A stretch of 64,000 nucleotides of DNA from Agrobacterium salinitolerans (GCF_002008225.1 NZ_MRDH01000016.1:62240-126239); one strand, 5' to 3'. Positions 16,125 to 25,606 are shown, numbered from the stretch's first letter. Program-made: numbers and translations. Notes: generated by a model from the sequence alone, not told the origin.

Positions 16125-16802
16125 GTGCGGGTATTTCTGGTCGAAGATACACAAGATGTTGGAGAGGCAATTTGCCGCCGATTTCAGCAGACGGGGCATT
16201 CCGTCGACTGGATTTCGGATGGGCTTTCTGCGTCCAACGTCCTTTCCTACACCGACTACGACCTCATCATTCTCGACGTGATGCTGCCGGGCATGGATGG
16301 CTTTGCCATACTGAAGGCGTTGCGAAAATCTGGCAGCACCGCGCCTGTCCTCGTATTGACTGCTCGTTCCGAGATCGACGATCGGGTCAGCGCATTGGAT
16401 CTTGGCGCCGACGATTACCTGATAAAGCCGTTCGATTTCCGTGAGCTGGAGGCGCGCGCGCGGGTGCTGCTGCGACGACGTAGCGGCGGCGACGCCACGA
16501 ACATACTCGTCTGCGGCGATGTCAGTCTCGACAGGACCAATCGCAGCGTTCGGGTCGGCAAACGGGAGGTGCAGTTGAAGCGGAGGGAGATGACGCTGCT
16601 CGAAGTGCTGGCTTCGCGCCCCGGCAAAGTGTTCAGCAAGGAGGAACTGCTGGACCGCCTGTTTGGCTTCGACGAGGCGGCAGGCCCGAATGCGATCGAG
16701 CTTTATGTGGGCAGGTTGCGTAAAAAGCTCGAAGGCGCCCAGACCCGCATCGTGACAGTGCGTGGCATGGGCTACCAACTGGTTTCCGATGCTGGCGCAT
16801 AG
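16125..16802 (+). CDS. tctD: OmpR-family response regulator TctD
   Basis: With the GTG at 16125 the protein has 225 residues, the normal TctD length. An alternative GTG at 16104 adds seven residues, and neither has a strong ribosome site. The receiver domain has the acidic pair E7-D8, the phosphoacceptor D51 in IILDVMLPGMDG and K101 in DYLIKPFDF. The C-terminal winged helix (about 130-220) has LLDRLFGFDEAAGPNAIELY and the ending TVRGMGYQLV. It should activate tctCBA when phosphorylated by TctE. Confidence 0.92.
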   Translation: MRVFLVEDTQDVGEAICRRFQQTGHSVDWISDGLSASNVLSYTDYDLIILDVMLPGMDGFAILKALRKSGSTAPVLVLTARSEIDDRVSALDLGADDYLIKPFDFRELEARARVLLRRRSGGDATNILVCGDVSLDRTNRSVRVGKREVQLKRREMTLLEVLASRPGKVFSKEELLDRLFGFDEAAGPNAIELYVGRLRKKLEGAQTRIVTVRGMGYQLVSDAGA

Positions 16803-18180
16803 AGGCTCCCTCTTCTCTCGCCTGATGCGCCGCGTCGGCATCGTGCTGGCCCTGGGCGCAGCAGCCATGATCACAGCTGCGTTGTATTATGCGCGCGCTG
16901 CCGCCGACGAAGCGTATGACCGGCTTCTGCTGGGTGCTGCGTTTCAGATGAGCGAAGGGCTCGTCGTCTCCGATGACAAACTCACTTTTCAACTTCCAAC
17001 CTCTGCGTTTGAACTTCTGGGGCTCGCGCAACGCGACCGCATCTTCTATCGCGTCCTTGATACTGAAGGGGAGACGCTGACAGGTTATCGCGATCTTGGA
17101 GCTCCCCTGGAGATTTCGCACAGCCGCCCCGCTCCGCTCATTGAAAACGCCGTCTATCGCGGCGTCGATGTTCGCATGGTCACGCTATCCCACGCGATCA
17201 CGATCAATGAGGAAACGAAATGGGCCTATATGATGGTCGCCCAAACGACGGAGGCACGCCGTGCGCTCATCTCGGAACTGATGACGAGGGCGATTTTCAT
17301 CGTGAGCCTGATGAGCCTGCTTGCGCTCGTCGGCACTGCCTTTGCAATCCGCTATTCGCTGCGACCGGTCGAGACGCTTGGCGAGGCTTTGGCAAGCCGC
17401 GAACCGCAAGACCTAACACCCTTGTCCGTGTCGGTCCCCGGCGAACTTTGGCCCTTCGTTGCCTCTATAAACCACTTCATCCGAAGGCTCGATGAACGCG
17501 TGCGTTTGATGCAGCGTTACGTCGCAGACAGCGCGCATCAGATACGAACGCCCCTTACAGCGTTATCGGCGCAGGTTAGTCTCATCAATGAGGAAAGGCT
17601 TGCACCGGAGGATCGGCGCCATCTGGAGCGTGTCCGCAACAGAACGTCGGAGCTTTCACGCTTGACCAACCAACTCCTCAATCATGCCATGGTGATCCAT
17701 CGGGTCGATTCTGCGCAACTTGCACCCCTGTTCCTGAACGAGGTCACCCGTGCAGCCTTTCGCCAGGCAATACCGATCACGATCGATCCGGATATGGTGG
17801 TGTCCTTCGAGCCGGATGAACAAGAGCTTCAAGTGATGGGCGACACGTTAAGCCTTCGAGAGGCCGTGGCCAACATTATCGACAATGCATTGCGGCACGG
17901 AGCCGAGACACAGCTGGCAGTGCGCGTGGAAAATTGTGGCGACTTCGGGTTGATCGTCATCGAGGATGACGGTCCTGGCATTCCTCAAGCCGATTGGGAG
18001 AGCGTCACCGAACGTTTCTTCTCGACGCGCAGCCAGGGACCGGCGTCTGGTTTGGGATTTGCAATTGCTGCGGAAGTAGCGCGCGCGCTGGGGGGGAGGC
18101 TTGGGTTTCGCGAGAAGACAGAAACGGATTTGTTTGCCGTCTATTTGGAACTGCCGCTGATCAAGCAGGAACGGCCATGA
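16789..18180 (+). CDS. tctE: Sensor histidine kinase TctE
   Basis: The protein has 463 residues. Membrane segments at about 15-33 and 168-187 enclose a periplasmic sensor domain of the TctE N-terminal type. The H-box VADSAHQIRTPLTAL places the phosphorylated histidine at H250. N-box NIIDNALRHG and G-boxes IEDDGPGIP and SGLGFAIAAEVARALGG complete the HATPase domain. The ATG at 16789 overlaps the tctD 3' end by 14 bases, and the stop overlaps the next start (ATGA). It senses the transported carboxylate directly or through the binding protein encoded next (inference). Confidence 0.92.
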   Translation: MLAHRGSLFSRLMRRVGIVLALGAAAMITAALYYARAAADEAYDRLLLGAAFQMSEGLVVSDDKLTFQLPTSAFELLGLAQRDRIFYRVLDTEGETLTGYRDLGAPLEISHSRPAPLIENAVYRGVDVRMVTLSHAITINEETKWAYMMVAQTTEARRALISELMTRAIFIVSLMSLLALVGTAFAIRYSLRPVETLGEALASREPQDLTPLSVSVPGELWPFVASINHFIRRLDERVRLMQRYVADSAHQIRTPLTALSAQVSLINEERLAPEDRRHLERVRNRTSELSRLTNQLLNHAMVIHRVDSAQLAPLFLNEVTRAAFRQAIPITIDPDMVVSFEPDEQELQVMGDTLSLREAVANIIDNALRHGAETQLAVRVENCGDFGLIVIEDDGPGIPQADWESVTERFFSTRSQGPASGLGFAIAAEVARALGGRLGFREKTETDLFAVYLELPLIKQERP

Positions 18181-19289
18181 AAAACGTTTACTCCGCCATC
18201 GCAGCCATTTCATGTTTCTGCCTCATCACCAACGCCCATGCAGTGGAAGGGGATAGGGAGTTGTTCCCGGCGAAGGGAATTGAGGAAACGGGGCGCCTTC
18301 TCATTCATGCGGCCACGGATCTTGAAGCCATGCGTCCAATCGTTTTGGATTTCCAGGAGACCGCGCCGGGGGTCGCTGTCGAGATCCTCGACTTTGTGAC
18401 CAATGATTTGTTTCGTGAGGTTGCTGCTGCCTGCGCGGACGGAAGGCAAAATGCCGACATCATCCTGTCTTCCTCCGTTGATCAACTCGTTCGCTTGGCA
18501 AATGACGGCTGCGCACAACCGCACCAGTCCAGTGAAACCGCCAAGGTTGCCAACTGGGCCAACTGGCGTGACGAAGTGTTTGGCTTTACCTTCGAACCTG
18601 TCGTATTTGCCTATGACAAGCGTGCGATTCCACCAGAAGACGTTCCGACCAGCCACGTGGCGCTGGTCGATCTTTTGCGCCGCAAGCCGGATGAATATCG
18701 CGGACGCATCGGCACCTATGATATCAGCGCCTCTGGAATTGGTTATCTTCTGGCCTTCTACGACTCGCGCCAGGCGCCAACGACCTATGGTCGCCTGCTC
18801 GAGAGCATCAGCCGCGTGGAGCCCGTGATCCGTTGCTGCAACAATGAGGTGCTCGGCTCCTTGTCGACGGGCGAGATTCGTATTGCCTACAACGTCCTTG
18901 GGTCCTACGCCTATTTCGCGATGCGATCCAACCCGGCGCTGGGTATCGTTATTCCCCAGGATTACACTCTGGTGCTGTCTCGCGGCGCGATGATACCTTC
19001 GACAGCACGAGACGCTGTATTGGGGCGCCACTTTCTCGACTATCTCCTCTCTGATCGCAGCCGAGACATCGCGTCGCGCTCGTCTTTCTTTTTCGCCGAG
19101 AATGCGCCACTTCCCGAGGGTGTAGAAGGACCTGAAGATCTGATCGAATCCGGAGTGGGGAGGCCCATCCGCATTGGACCCACACTGCTGGCGGCCCAGG
19201 ACGAGATTCAACGGCGCACCTTTATCGATAGCTGGTACCGACTGATCCGGCCATACAGCTTGCCAAATCTGGATTTATTCAAGCGCTGA
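18177..19289 (+). CDS. Periplasmic solute-binding protein coupled to the TctDE two-component system
   Basis: The protein has 370 residues. A Sec signal (AIAAISCFCLITNAHA) is followed by a family-1/ferric-iron-type binding fold: LLIHAATDLEAMRPIVLDF, VEILDFVTNDLFREV, and later IGIVIPQDYTLVLSRGA-like strands (actual LGIVIPQDYTLVLSRGA). It overlaps the tctE stop by 4 bp, so it is made with the sensor. No ABC permease or ATPase lies near. It is therefore more likely a periplasmic sensor partner that presents ligand to TctE than a transport subunit (inference). Loss of transporter genes is the alternative. Confidence 0.8.
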   Translation: MKNVYSAIAAISCFCLITNAHAVEGDRELFPAKGIEETGRLLIHAATDLEAMRPIVLDFQETAPGVAVEILDFVTNDLFREVAAACADGRQNADIILSSSVDQLVRLANDGCAQPHQSSETAKVANWANWRDEVFGFTFEPVVFAYDKRAIPPEDVPTSHVALVDLLRRKPDEYRGRIGTYDISASGIGYLLAFYDSRQAPTTYGRLLESISRVEPVIRCCNNEVLGSLSTGEIRIAYNVLGSYAYFAMRSNPALGIVIPQDYTLVLSRGAMIPSTARDAVLGRHFLDYLLSDRSRDIASRSSFFFAENAPLPEGVEGPEDLIESGVGRPIRIGPTLLAAQDEIQRRTFIDSWYRLIRPYSLPNLDLFKR

Positions 19290-19329
19290 TCGCAAACGAT
19301 TATCCAATTCGGCTACACCGGCAAATCCG

Positions 19330-20091
19330 TCAATAACCACCCGTCAGGACGATGGTCTCGCCTGTCATAAAGCTACAGGCCTGCGACGACAGGAAGATCG
19401 CGGCACCCACCATTTCTTGCGGCTGCCCGGCACGGCCCATCCAGTTCAGCGTCCGGACGTATTCGGCCCAGCCTTCGGGATCCTCATCACGACGGTTGGC
19501 ATTGCGGTCGGTGTCAATGAGGCCGGGCGCGAGCGTGTTGAGCAGCACATTGTCGCGCGCGTAGTCCCGCGCCTGACTCTGGATCAGATTGTGTTGCGCC
19601 GCCTTAGTGGCGGCGTAAGCGGTAACGATGCCCTTCGGCCGCAGCTGATTGACCGAGCCGATGGAAACCACCCTGCCCCATTTGCGGGCCGCCATGCGCG
19701 GCAGAGCCGCCTGCAGCATATCCACCGTCGAGCCCAGATTGACCGCCAGCTGAAACGCCAGATCGTCAGGCGTCAGTTCCGACAGCACGGCGTTGATCTG
19801 GGCGCTGGCATTGATGACAAGAATATCGACCGATGCGACCGCCTCGGCCCGCTCGATGAGATCACGGCCGGCGCCCGGCTGGGAAAGATCGCCCGCCAGT
19901 TCCTGCGCCGTACCGCCGCCTGCGACAATCCGCTGTTGCACGGCTGCTGCGGCGCCCGGCTTCACGCCATGAAGAATGACATGGGCACCCGCGCCCGCCA
20001 GCCCCTCGGCAATGGCGGCGCCTATGCCGCGGCTGGAACCGGTGACGAGCGCCGTGCGGCCTTTCAGTCCAAACACGCTTTCGAGACGCAT
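19330..20091 (-). CDS. Short-chain dehydrogenase/reductase (classical SDR)
   Basis: The protein has 253 residues. The cofactor motif TGSSRGIG is at about 17-24, and NASA stands at the usual NNAG position. The catalytic pair is in AYAATKAAQ, with a serine in SIGSVNQL before it. The C-terminus ends in MTGETIVLTGGY, typical of sugar and sugar-acid dehydrogenases. It is the last gene of the sugar-acid operon, 3 bases after the IclR-SMP-30 fusion. It may oxidise an aldose or sugar acid to lactone or keto acid (inference). The substrate is unknown. Confidence 0.88.
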   Translation of the reverse strand: MRLESVFGLKGRTALVTGSSRGIGAAIAEGLAGAGAHVILHGVKPGAAAAVQQRIVAGGGTAQELAGDLSQPGAGRDLIERAEAVASVDILVINASAQINAVLSELTPDDLAFQLAVNLGSTVDMLQAALPRMAARKWGRVVSIGSVNQLRPKGIVTAYAATKAAQHNLIQSQARDYARDNVLLNTLAPGLIDTDRNANRRDEDPEGWAEYVRTLNWMGRAGQPQEMVGAAIFLSSQACSFMTGETIVLTGGY

Positions 20092-20094
20092 CCT

Positions 20095-21777
20095 TTATCC
20101 TTCAAACAGCGAGATGTGCGCGCCGGCGATTCCCGGGCGGCAGGAAAACAGGCCGCCGGAGAGCGGCGCGTCGGCGAGTGTCGACGCCGGCAGGCGCGTG
20201 CGGGCGCTGGTGATGAACAGCGTCGACAGGTCCGGCCCGCCGAAAGCGATGCTGGAAGGACGCGGCACCGGCATGTCGATCACCTGATCCAGCTTGCCGT
20301 TCGGAAGATAACGGCGCACGCACCAGCCATCCCAGATCGCGCACCAGACACCGCCTTCCGCATCCACGGCCAGCCCATCCGGCCGGCCGTCTGACACGGG
20401 AATGCGGGCGAACTCACGGCGCTGCGACAGGGCGCCCGTCGCCGGATCGCAATCATAGGCGTGGATAAGGCCGGGCACGGTGTCGACGAAATAGAAGGTC
20501 CTGCCATCGGGGCTCCAGCCGAGACCGTTGGAGACGATGATGCCCCCTTCCTTGCGCTCGGATGCGCCATTGGCATTGATCCGATAAAGCGCACCCGTGG
20601 GCTTGGAGGCGTCGATACGCATCGAGCCGACCCAGATCGCGCCATCCGGCCCGCATTTGGCGTCGTTCAGGCGGTTATCTGCAATGCCAGCCTCCGGGCT
20701 GACGAAGGGGGTTAGCCGGCTGGAGGCGAAATCCAGCCATTCGACGCCGTCCTGCGATGCCACCAGTAACCGTCCCTCGGTGACCGGAATGACCGCGCTG
20801 ACCAGCTTGCCGGTCTCGCAGGTTTCGTTGCGGCCAGTCACGGGATCGAAGCGGTGCACCGCCGGATGCAGGATATCCACCCAGTAGAGCGCGTTTTCCC
20901 CCTCGTGCCAGACCGGGCTTTCCCCCAACTGCGCACCCCATGGCAGAATGCAACTGAGTTCGGCGCTGGGGCGGCCCGTTGCCGAACGTGGGCGGGGCCG
21001 CGAGCTGATCGCCACGGCCCCGGCGGCGCCGGTAATGCGGCGGGCGGCGGCAATCAATTCACGCCCGGCGGGATGGATATTGGAGGAATCCAGTCGCGAG
21101 GACGGCCCGAGCGCAACGAGCACGCCCATCGGCGTATTGTCACGCCCCATCACAGGGGCGGCGACCGAATTCACCCCCGGCAGATGCTCCTCGTAGGAAA
21201 TCGAATAACCCCGCGCCCGGGTCAGCGTCAGATCGGCCTGCAGCGCATCGAGGGTGGTAATGGTTTTGGGTGTCTGCAGATCGAGCGTCAGGCGATCCAG
21301 CAGCGCACGACCAACGGCGGGGTCCTGAAAGGCGAGCAGCGCCTTGCCCGGTGCGGTGCAATGCAGGGGAACACGGCGTCCCACCTCGACGCGCACCGAA
21401 AGACCGTTCGGCGAACGTTCCGCCAGATATTGCGTCATGGTGCCGTCAAGCCGGCACAATGCAACCGTTTCCCCCAGCTCGGCCGCCAGCCGCTCGAGTT
21501 CCGGCGTCGCCGCCGAGACGAGATCGAAGCTCTCCCAGACCTTGTGGGACATTTCCAGAAAACGCTGGCCCAGGACATAAGTGCCACGGGCCTCATCCTG
21601 ACGGACGAGGCCATAGGCGATGAGAGTGCGCAGGATGCGCGCGAATGTCGGCTTCGGCAGACCGGAGGCACGCAACAGCTCGGCAAAACGCAGCGGTTCC
21701 GGCGCATCGGCGACCATGTCGAGCAGGGTCAGCCCCTTGGCCAGCGCCGCCGTGCCGCCCGGTGTCTCCGGTTTCAT
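20095..21777 (-). CDS. Fusion protein: IclR-type transcriptional regulator joined to SMP-30/gluconolactonase
   Basis: This is a single 560-residue frame from the ATG at 21777 (GAAGGAGCAGAGGCG upstream, ATGA overlap with the preceding gene). Residues about 12-75 are an IclR winged helix (FAELLRASGLPKPTFARILR). About 85-255 are the IclR effector domain (VPLHCTAPGKALLAF, GVNSVAAPVMGRDNTPMGVL). After a proline/arginine-rich linker, about 272-558 form an SMP-30 beta-propeller lactonase. Its metal and substrate residues are present: E286 in LGESPVW, N371-D372 in RLNDAKCGPDG, N417 in VSNGLGWSPDG and D467 in GRPDGLAVD. Both halves look intact, so the protein may both bind DNA and hydrolyse a sugar lactone. 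No frameshift is visible at the junction. Confidence 0.92.
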   Translation of the reverse strand: MKPETPGGTAALAKGLTLLDMVADAPEPLRFAELLRASGLPKPTFARILRTLIAYGLVRQDEARGTYVLGQRFLEMSHKVWESFDLVSAATPELERLAAELGETVALCRLDGTMTQYLAERSPNGLSVRVEVGRRVPLHCTAPGKALLAFQDPAVGRALLDRLTLDLQTPKTITTLDALQADLTLTRARGYSISYEEHLPGVNSVAAPVMGRDNTPMGVLVALGPSSRLDSSNIHPAGRELIAAARRITGAAGAVAISSRPRPRSATGRPSAELSCILPWGAQLGESPVWHEGENALYWVDILHPAVHRFDPVTGRNETCETGKLVSAVIPVTEGRLLVASQDGVEWLDFASSRLTPFVSPEAGIADNRLNDAKCGPDGAIWVGSMRIDASKPTGALYRINANGASERKEGGIIVSNGLGWSPDGRTFYFVDTVPGLIHAYDCDPATGALSQRREFARIPVSDGRPDGLAVDAEGGVWCAIWDGWCVRRYLPNGKLDQVIDMPVPRPSSIAFGGPDLSTLFITSARTRLPASTLADAPLSGGLFSCRPGIAGAHISLFEG

Positions 21778-22757
21778 CGCCTCTGCTCCTTCGCTAATCG
21801 CAGCCGCCTTGCGGCCGCCGCGTCGTCCAGCATCCGGTCCATCGTCCATTCAGCTTCAAACCCCAAAGTGTTTCTGATCCGCTCGTTGGACGTATGGTAA
21901 TAAACGCCGTCGCCGGGAAAATCGACTGTCACGATGGGCAGGCCGGTCAGCGCCGCTATCTTCGGCAAAATCACGGCGAAATCGGCCGGTTCATCGGCAC
22001 CGAGATTGAAGGTGCCGCCCGCCGCGTCGGGGTGATCGAGGGCAAGCAGAATGCCCGCCACCATATCGCGCGTATCCGTGATGTGAATGCGGAATGGACG
22101 GCCGTTTTCATTGCGCGCCAGAATGTGCGACGGCTCACCGATATCGCGGGACTGAAGCAATTCGGCGATGACAGTGTTTCCGAAATTCTGCTGCTGGCGA
22201 ATGCGCGGCCGCAGGAAAAACCGGGGACCGGAAAAGAAACTCTCCTCATCCAGCAGTTCCGCCGCATCCTGCGTATGCGAAAAACGCAGGATCACCGTTT
22301 CCATTGCGCCGCTTCGCTGGTGAAAGCGCACCAGTTCTTCGCCGAGAAGCTTGGTCAAGCCATAAGGTGAATTTGGACGAAGCGGATGGTCCTCGGTGAC
22401 GGGCAGGAATTCCGGCCGGTTTTCCGGATAGACCTCACCCGACGAAGCGAAAACGAACCGCCGCACGCCAGCCGCCGAAGCCACATCCAGAAGCCGGCGC
22501 GTGCCCTCGACATTGACGGCGAACATGCGGTCGCGATCCGCCGGGACCCATGACATGAAAGCTCCCAGATGCAGAACGGCGCTCACACCTTCGATGGCGT
22601 CGGACAGCGCCCGCGCATCTTCCAGCGAGCCGACAACCTCCTCGCCGCCGCTTCCCGATGGCCTGAGATCGAAACCGCGAACGGTGCGACCCTGCGCGCG
22701 CAAGGCGGCAACAACGGCACGGCCGACACGACCTGCCGATCCGGTGACGAGGATCAT
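21774..22757 (-). CDS. NAD-dependent epimerase/dehydratase family protein (extended SDR)
   Basis: The protein has 327 residues. The Rossmann motif VTGSAGRVGRAVVAAL is at the N-terminus, and FASSGEVYPENRPEF and SPYGLTKLLGE give the catalytic Ser/Tyr/Lys set. The C-terminal substrate domain includes GGTFNLGADEP. Its stop overlaps the start of the fusion gene and its start overlaps the upstream ATPase gene stop, so it is fully embedded in the operon. In this setting it could epimerise or oxidise the imported sugar or uronate; a uronate-dehydrogenase-like role is possible but unproven. Confidence 0.85.
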   Translation of the reverse strand: MILVTGSAGRVGRAVVAALRAQGRTVRGFDLRPSGSGGEEVVGSLEDARALSDAIEGVSAVLHLGAFMSWVPADRDRMFAVNVEGTRRLLDVASAAGVRRFVFASSGEVYPENRPEFLPVTEDHPLRPNSPYGLTKLLGEELVRFHQRSGAMETVILRFSHTQDAAELLDEESFFSGPRFFLRPRIRQQQNFGNTVIAELLQSRDIGEPSHILARNENGRPFRIHITDTRDMVAGILLALDHPDAAGGTFNLGADEPADFAVILPKIAALTGLPIVTVDFPGDGVYYHTSNERIRNTLGFEAEWTMDRMLDDAAAARRLRLAKEQRR

Positions 22758-23836
22758 AGCCGTGCTCCGGTCTTTGCATCGAAAAGATAAAGCTGCATTG
22801 GATCGAAACCGAGCCGGAGCGCCCCATTGCCGGGAAGGTTGCCGGTATGCGAGACACGCGCGATCAGCCCCTTTGACTTGCCTTCTTCGCCATCTGCGAC
22901 CCTTGCGCCTTCCGCATCGAAATACACGTATTTTTCCGATCCCAGGCTTTCCACCAGTGTCGGTCGGACATCGAAGGTAACAGGCGCATCGCCCAGAACG
23001 AGATGCTCCGGCCGCAGGCCCACGATCACGCCGCCCTGACGGTCGACGACCCCCGGCAGAGAGACCTGTTGCCCAAAGAGGGTCACTGTGCCGTCGTGCA
23101 GTTCCGCATTGAGGAAATTCATGCCCGGCGAGCCGATGAAACCGGCAACGAAAAGATTGGCCGGATTGTTGAAAAGCTCGTCGGGTGCGGCGATCTGCTG
23201 GATGATGCCGCCCTGCATGATGACGACGCGGTCCGCCATCGTCATCGCCTCGACCTGATCATGCGTCACATAAACGGTGGTGACGCCGATGCGCTTGTGC
23301 AACGCGCCGATTTCGGCACGCATGTGGACGCGCAGCTTGGCATCGAGGTTGGACAGCGGCTCGTCCATCAGGAAGGCCTGCGGCTGGCGCACGATGGCGC
23401 GGCCAAGCGCGACGCGCTGGCGCTGGCCGCCCGAGAGATCCTTGGGCTTGCGATCGAGATAGGGGGTCACTTCCAGAATGCGCGCCGCATCGTCAACCCG
23501 GCGATCGATCTCGGCCTTGTCCGTGCCGCGCATCTTCAGACCGAAGCCGATATTCTGGCGAACGGTCAGGTGCGGATAAAGCGCATAGTTCTGAAACACC
23601 ATGGCGATGTCGCGGTCACCCGGCGCCAGATCCGTCACTTCGTTGTCGCCGATGAAGATCTGGCCTTCGCTTGCCGGTTCGAGACCGGCGAGGATTTTCA
23701 GCATCGTCGACTTGCCGCAGCCGGAAGGCCCGACCAGCACCACGAACTCGCCGTTCTCGATTTCCAGCGAAAAGGGCCTGAGGACGTTTAGCGCGCCGTA
23801 GGACTTGCTGACGTTGCGAATGGAAATATTGGCCAT
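22754..23836 (-). CDS. Carbohydrate ABC transporter ATP-binding protein, UgpC/MalK type
   Basis: The protein has 360 residues. Walker A GPSGCGKST, signature LSGGQRQRVALGRAIV and Walker B FLMDEPLSNLD are complete, with the switch histidine in VYVTHDQ. The C-terminal MalK-type TOBE region (about 240-360) includes IVGLRPEHLVL. It energises the importer formed with the next two permeases and the binding protein. The neighbouring coding regions overlap or lie within 3 bases. Confidence 0.93.
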   Translation of the reverse strand: MANISIRNVSKSYGALNVLRPFSLEIENGEFVVLVGPSGCGKSTMLKILAGLEPASEGQIFIGDNEVTDLAPGDRDIAMVFQNYALYPHLTVRQNIGFGLKMRGTDKAEIDRRVDDAARILEVTPYLDRKPKDLSGGQRQRVALGRAIVRQPQAFLMDEPLSNLDAKLRVHMRAEIGALHKRIGVTTVYVTHDQVEAMTMADRVVIMQGGIIQQIAAPDELFNNPANLFVAGFIGSPGMNFLNAELHDGTVTLFGQQVSLPGVVDRQGGVIVGLRPEHLVLGDAPVTFDVRPTLVESLGSEKYVYFDAEGARVADGEEGKSKGLIARVSHTGNLPGNGALRLGFDPMQLYLFDAKTGARL

Positions 23837-23838
23837 GC

Positions 23839-24672
23839 TTATTTCTCCGCGCCAGCGGTGAGGCCGCCGACCAAATAACGTTCAAGGAACAGGTAGATTG
23901 CGATGATCGGCAGGGCGATGAACACGGATGCGGCAGAAATGTCGTTCCAGTAGGTGACATATTCGCCCTGCATCGTGGTGATGCCGAGATTGGCCGTCCA
24001 GTTGTCCGGCGAGTTGACGAGGAAGGTGCGCGCATAGGCATAGTCTGCCCAGCTGAGCACGAAGGCATAAAGTGCGGTAGCGGCAAGCCCCGGCGTGGCG
24101 ATCGGCAGCACAACACGCACCATCGCGCCGATGGGCGAGCAGCCGTCGACCATGGCAGCCTGTTCCAGTTCCTTCGGAATGGTGTCGAAATAGCCTTTCA
24201 GCATCCATGTGGCGAAAGGAATGATCATTGTCGAATGCGCCAGAACCAGCGTCCACAGGCTGCCGATCAGGCCGAAGCTGGAAAAAATCGAAAACAGCGG
24301 AATGACGAGCAGCGTCGCGGGCAGCATCTTCGCCGTCAGGACGAAGAGACCCATGGTCGCGCCGCCCCGCATGGAATAACGCGACAGCGCATAACCGGCG
24401 CTGACCGAGACCAACATCGACAGCGCCACCGAGCCGATGGCCGCCAGCATCGAATTCCAAAGCCACAGCAGGATCGGTTTTGCCGCCCAGACACGGGCGA
24501 AGATGTCCCACTGCGGATCGTCCGGCCAGAAGGTTGGCGGCAGGCGGTAGAGTTCATCGGTGGTGGAGAGCGCCGTGACCAGCAGCCAGTAGACCGGGAA
24601 CAGGATGATCACCAGCGTGAAGATCACAGTCGCGTAAAGGGCAAGGCTCTGTAAAAATGTCCGTTTCATCAA
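23839..24672 (-). CDS. Carbohydrate ABC transporter permease, MalG type
   Basis: The protein has 277 residues with six hydrophobic segments. The cytoplasmic EAA loop, which contacts the ATPase, reads ELEQAAMVDGCSPIGAMVRV. The C-terminus YLFLERYLVGGLTAGAEK is typical of MalG-like permeases (the usual ending is ...GLTAGAVKG). It is the inner-membrane partner of the MalF-type permease encoded 7 bases upstream. Confidence 0.93.
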   Translation of the reverse strand: MMKRTFLQSLALYATVIFTLVIILFPVYWLLVTALSTTDELYRLPPTFWPDDPQWDIFARVWAAKPILLWLWNSMLAAIGSVALSMLVSVSAGYALSRYSMRGGATMGLFVLTAKMLPATLLVIPLFSIFSSFGLIGSLWTLVLAHSTMIIPFATWMLKGYFDTIPKELEQAAMVDGCSPIGAMVRVVLPIATPGLAATALYAFVLSWADYAYARTFLVNSPDNWTANLGITTMQGEYVTYWNDISAASVFIALPIIAIYLFLERYLVGGLTAGAEK

Positions 24673-24679
24673 AGCCTCC

Positions 24680-25606
24680 TCAATAGATCGATTTCGAGCG
24701 CCGGCCGAGCATCAGGAGGCTCGCGACGATGCAGATCACCAGCGTCAGCACGCCGACGGCGGCGGCCCGGCCGAAATTGTGGTACTGGAAGGCCTGGTCA
24801 TAGGTCATGATCGAAAGCGTCTGGGTTGAACGCAGCGGCCCGCCGCCGGTCAGAACCTTGATGATCGAAAAGTCGCGGAACACCCACAGAAGCGTCAGCA
24901 CCAGCGTCACGCCCAGCACCGGCATCAGAAGCGGCATGGTGATCCAGCGAAAACGCTGCCAGACACTTGCGCCATCCACCTTGGCGGCGGCGTAATAATC
25001 GGCGGGAATGGACTGCAGGCCGGCCAGACACATGATCGACACGAAAGGAAAACCCTTCCACACCATGGTGATGGCAACAGCCCAGAAGGCCGCCGTGGAG
25101 CTGCTCACCCACGGGATCATCTGGTCGGTAAAACCGAGCTTGATCGCCAGCCAGCCGAAAAGGCCGAAGGAGGTGTCGAACATCCATGCAAAGATGACGA
25201 CCGCGATGATTTCCGGCACCGCCCAGGGCAGCGCCATCCCCAGCCGCGCGACGGTGCGGCCCTTGAAACGGTTATTGGCAAGAAGCGCCGTACTGAGGCC
25301 AACTGCGACGCTGCCGGCAGTAACGACGATGACCAGTTTTAGCGTGACCCAGCAGGCCAGCCAGAATTCCGGCGACGAAAACAGCCAGTTGTAATTCGTC
25401 AAGGAGAACGGGCGGCTGGCGCCGCCGAGCCTCGGTATCTTGACCTGCTGGAACGACAGGTCGATGGCCAAAACGAGCGGCCAGACGATGATGGCGGCAA
25501 CCATCAGGACCGCTGGCGCGATTAGAATATAGCCGAGGAGATGTTGCCGGCTGGGACGCGCAAGATCAAAGAACTTGCGACGCCCAGCCCGAACGGGTTC
25601 GGTCAT
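24680..25606 (-). CDS. Carbohydrate ABC transporter permease, MalF type
   Basis: The protein has 308 residues from the ATG at 25604-25606, which has AGGAGG upstream; a 29-residue in-frame extension was rejected. About six membrane segments are seen, the first being LLGYILIAPAVLMVAAIIVW. The EAA loop is DYYAAAKVDGASVWQRFRWI. It pairs with the MalG-type permease. The binding-protein gene ends 83 bases upstream. Confidence 0.92.
   Translation of the reverse strand: MTEPVRAGRRKFFDLARPSRQHLLGYILIAPAVLMVAAIIVWPLVLAIDLSFQQVKIPRLGGASRPFSLTNYNWLFSSPEFWLACWVTLKLVIVVTAGSVAVGLSTALLANNRFKGRTVARLGMALPWAVPEIIAVVIFAWMFDTSFGLFGWLAIKLGFTDQMIPWVSSSTAAFWAVAITMVWKGFPFVSIMCLAGLQSIPADYYAAAKVDGASVWQRFRWITMPLLMPVLGVTLVLTLLWVFRDFSIIKVLTGGGPLRSTQTLSIMTYDQAFQYHNFGRAAAVGVLTLVICIVASLLMLGRRSKSIY

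Noticed and set aside
16762-16788. Upstream GTG as start of tctE
   Set aside because: It would give an N-terminus made from antiparallel use of the tctD end. The ATG at 16789 starts just before the first membrane segment.
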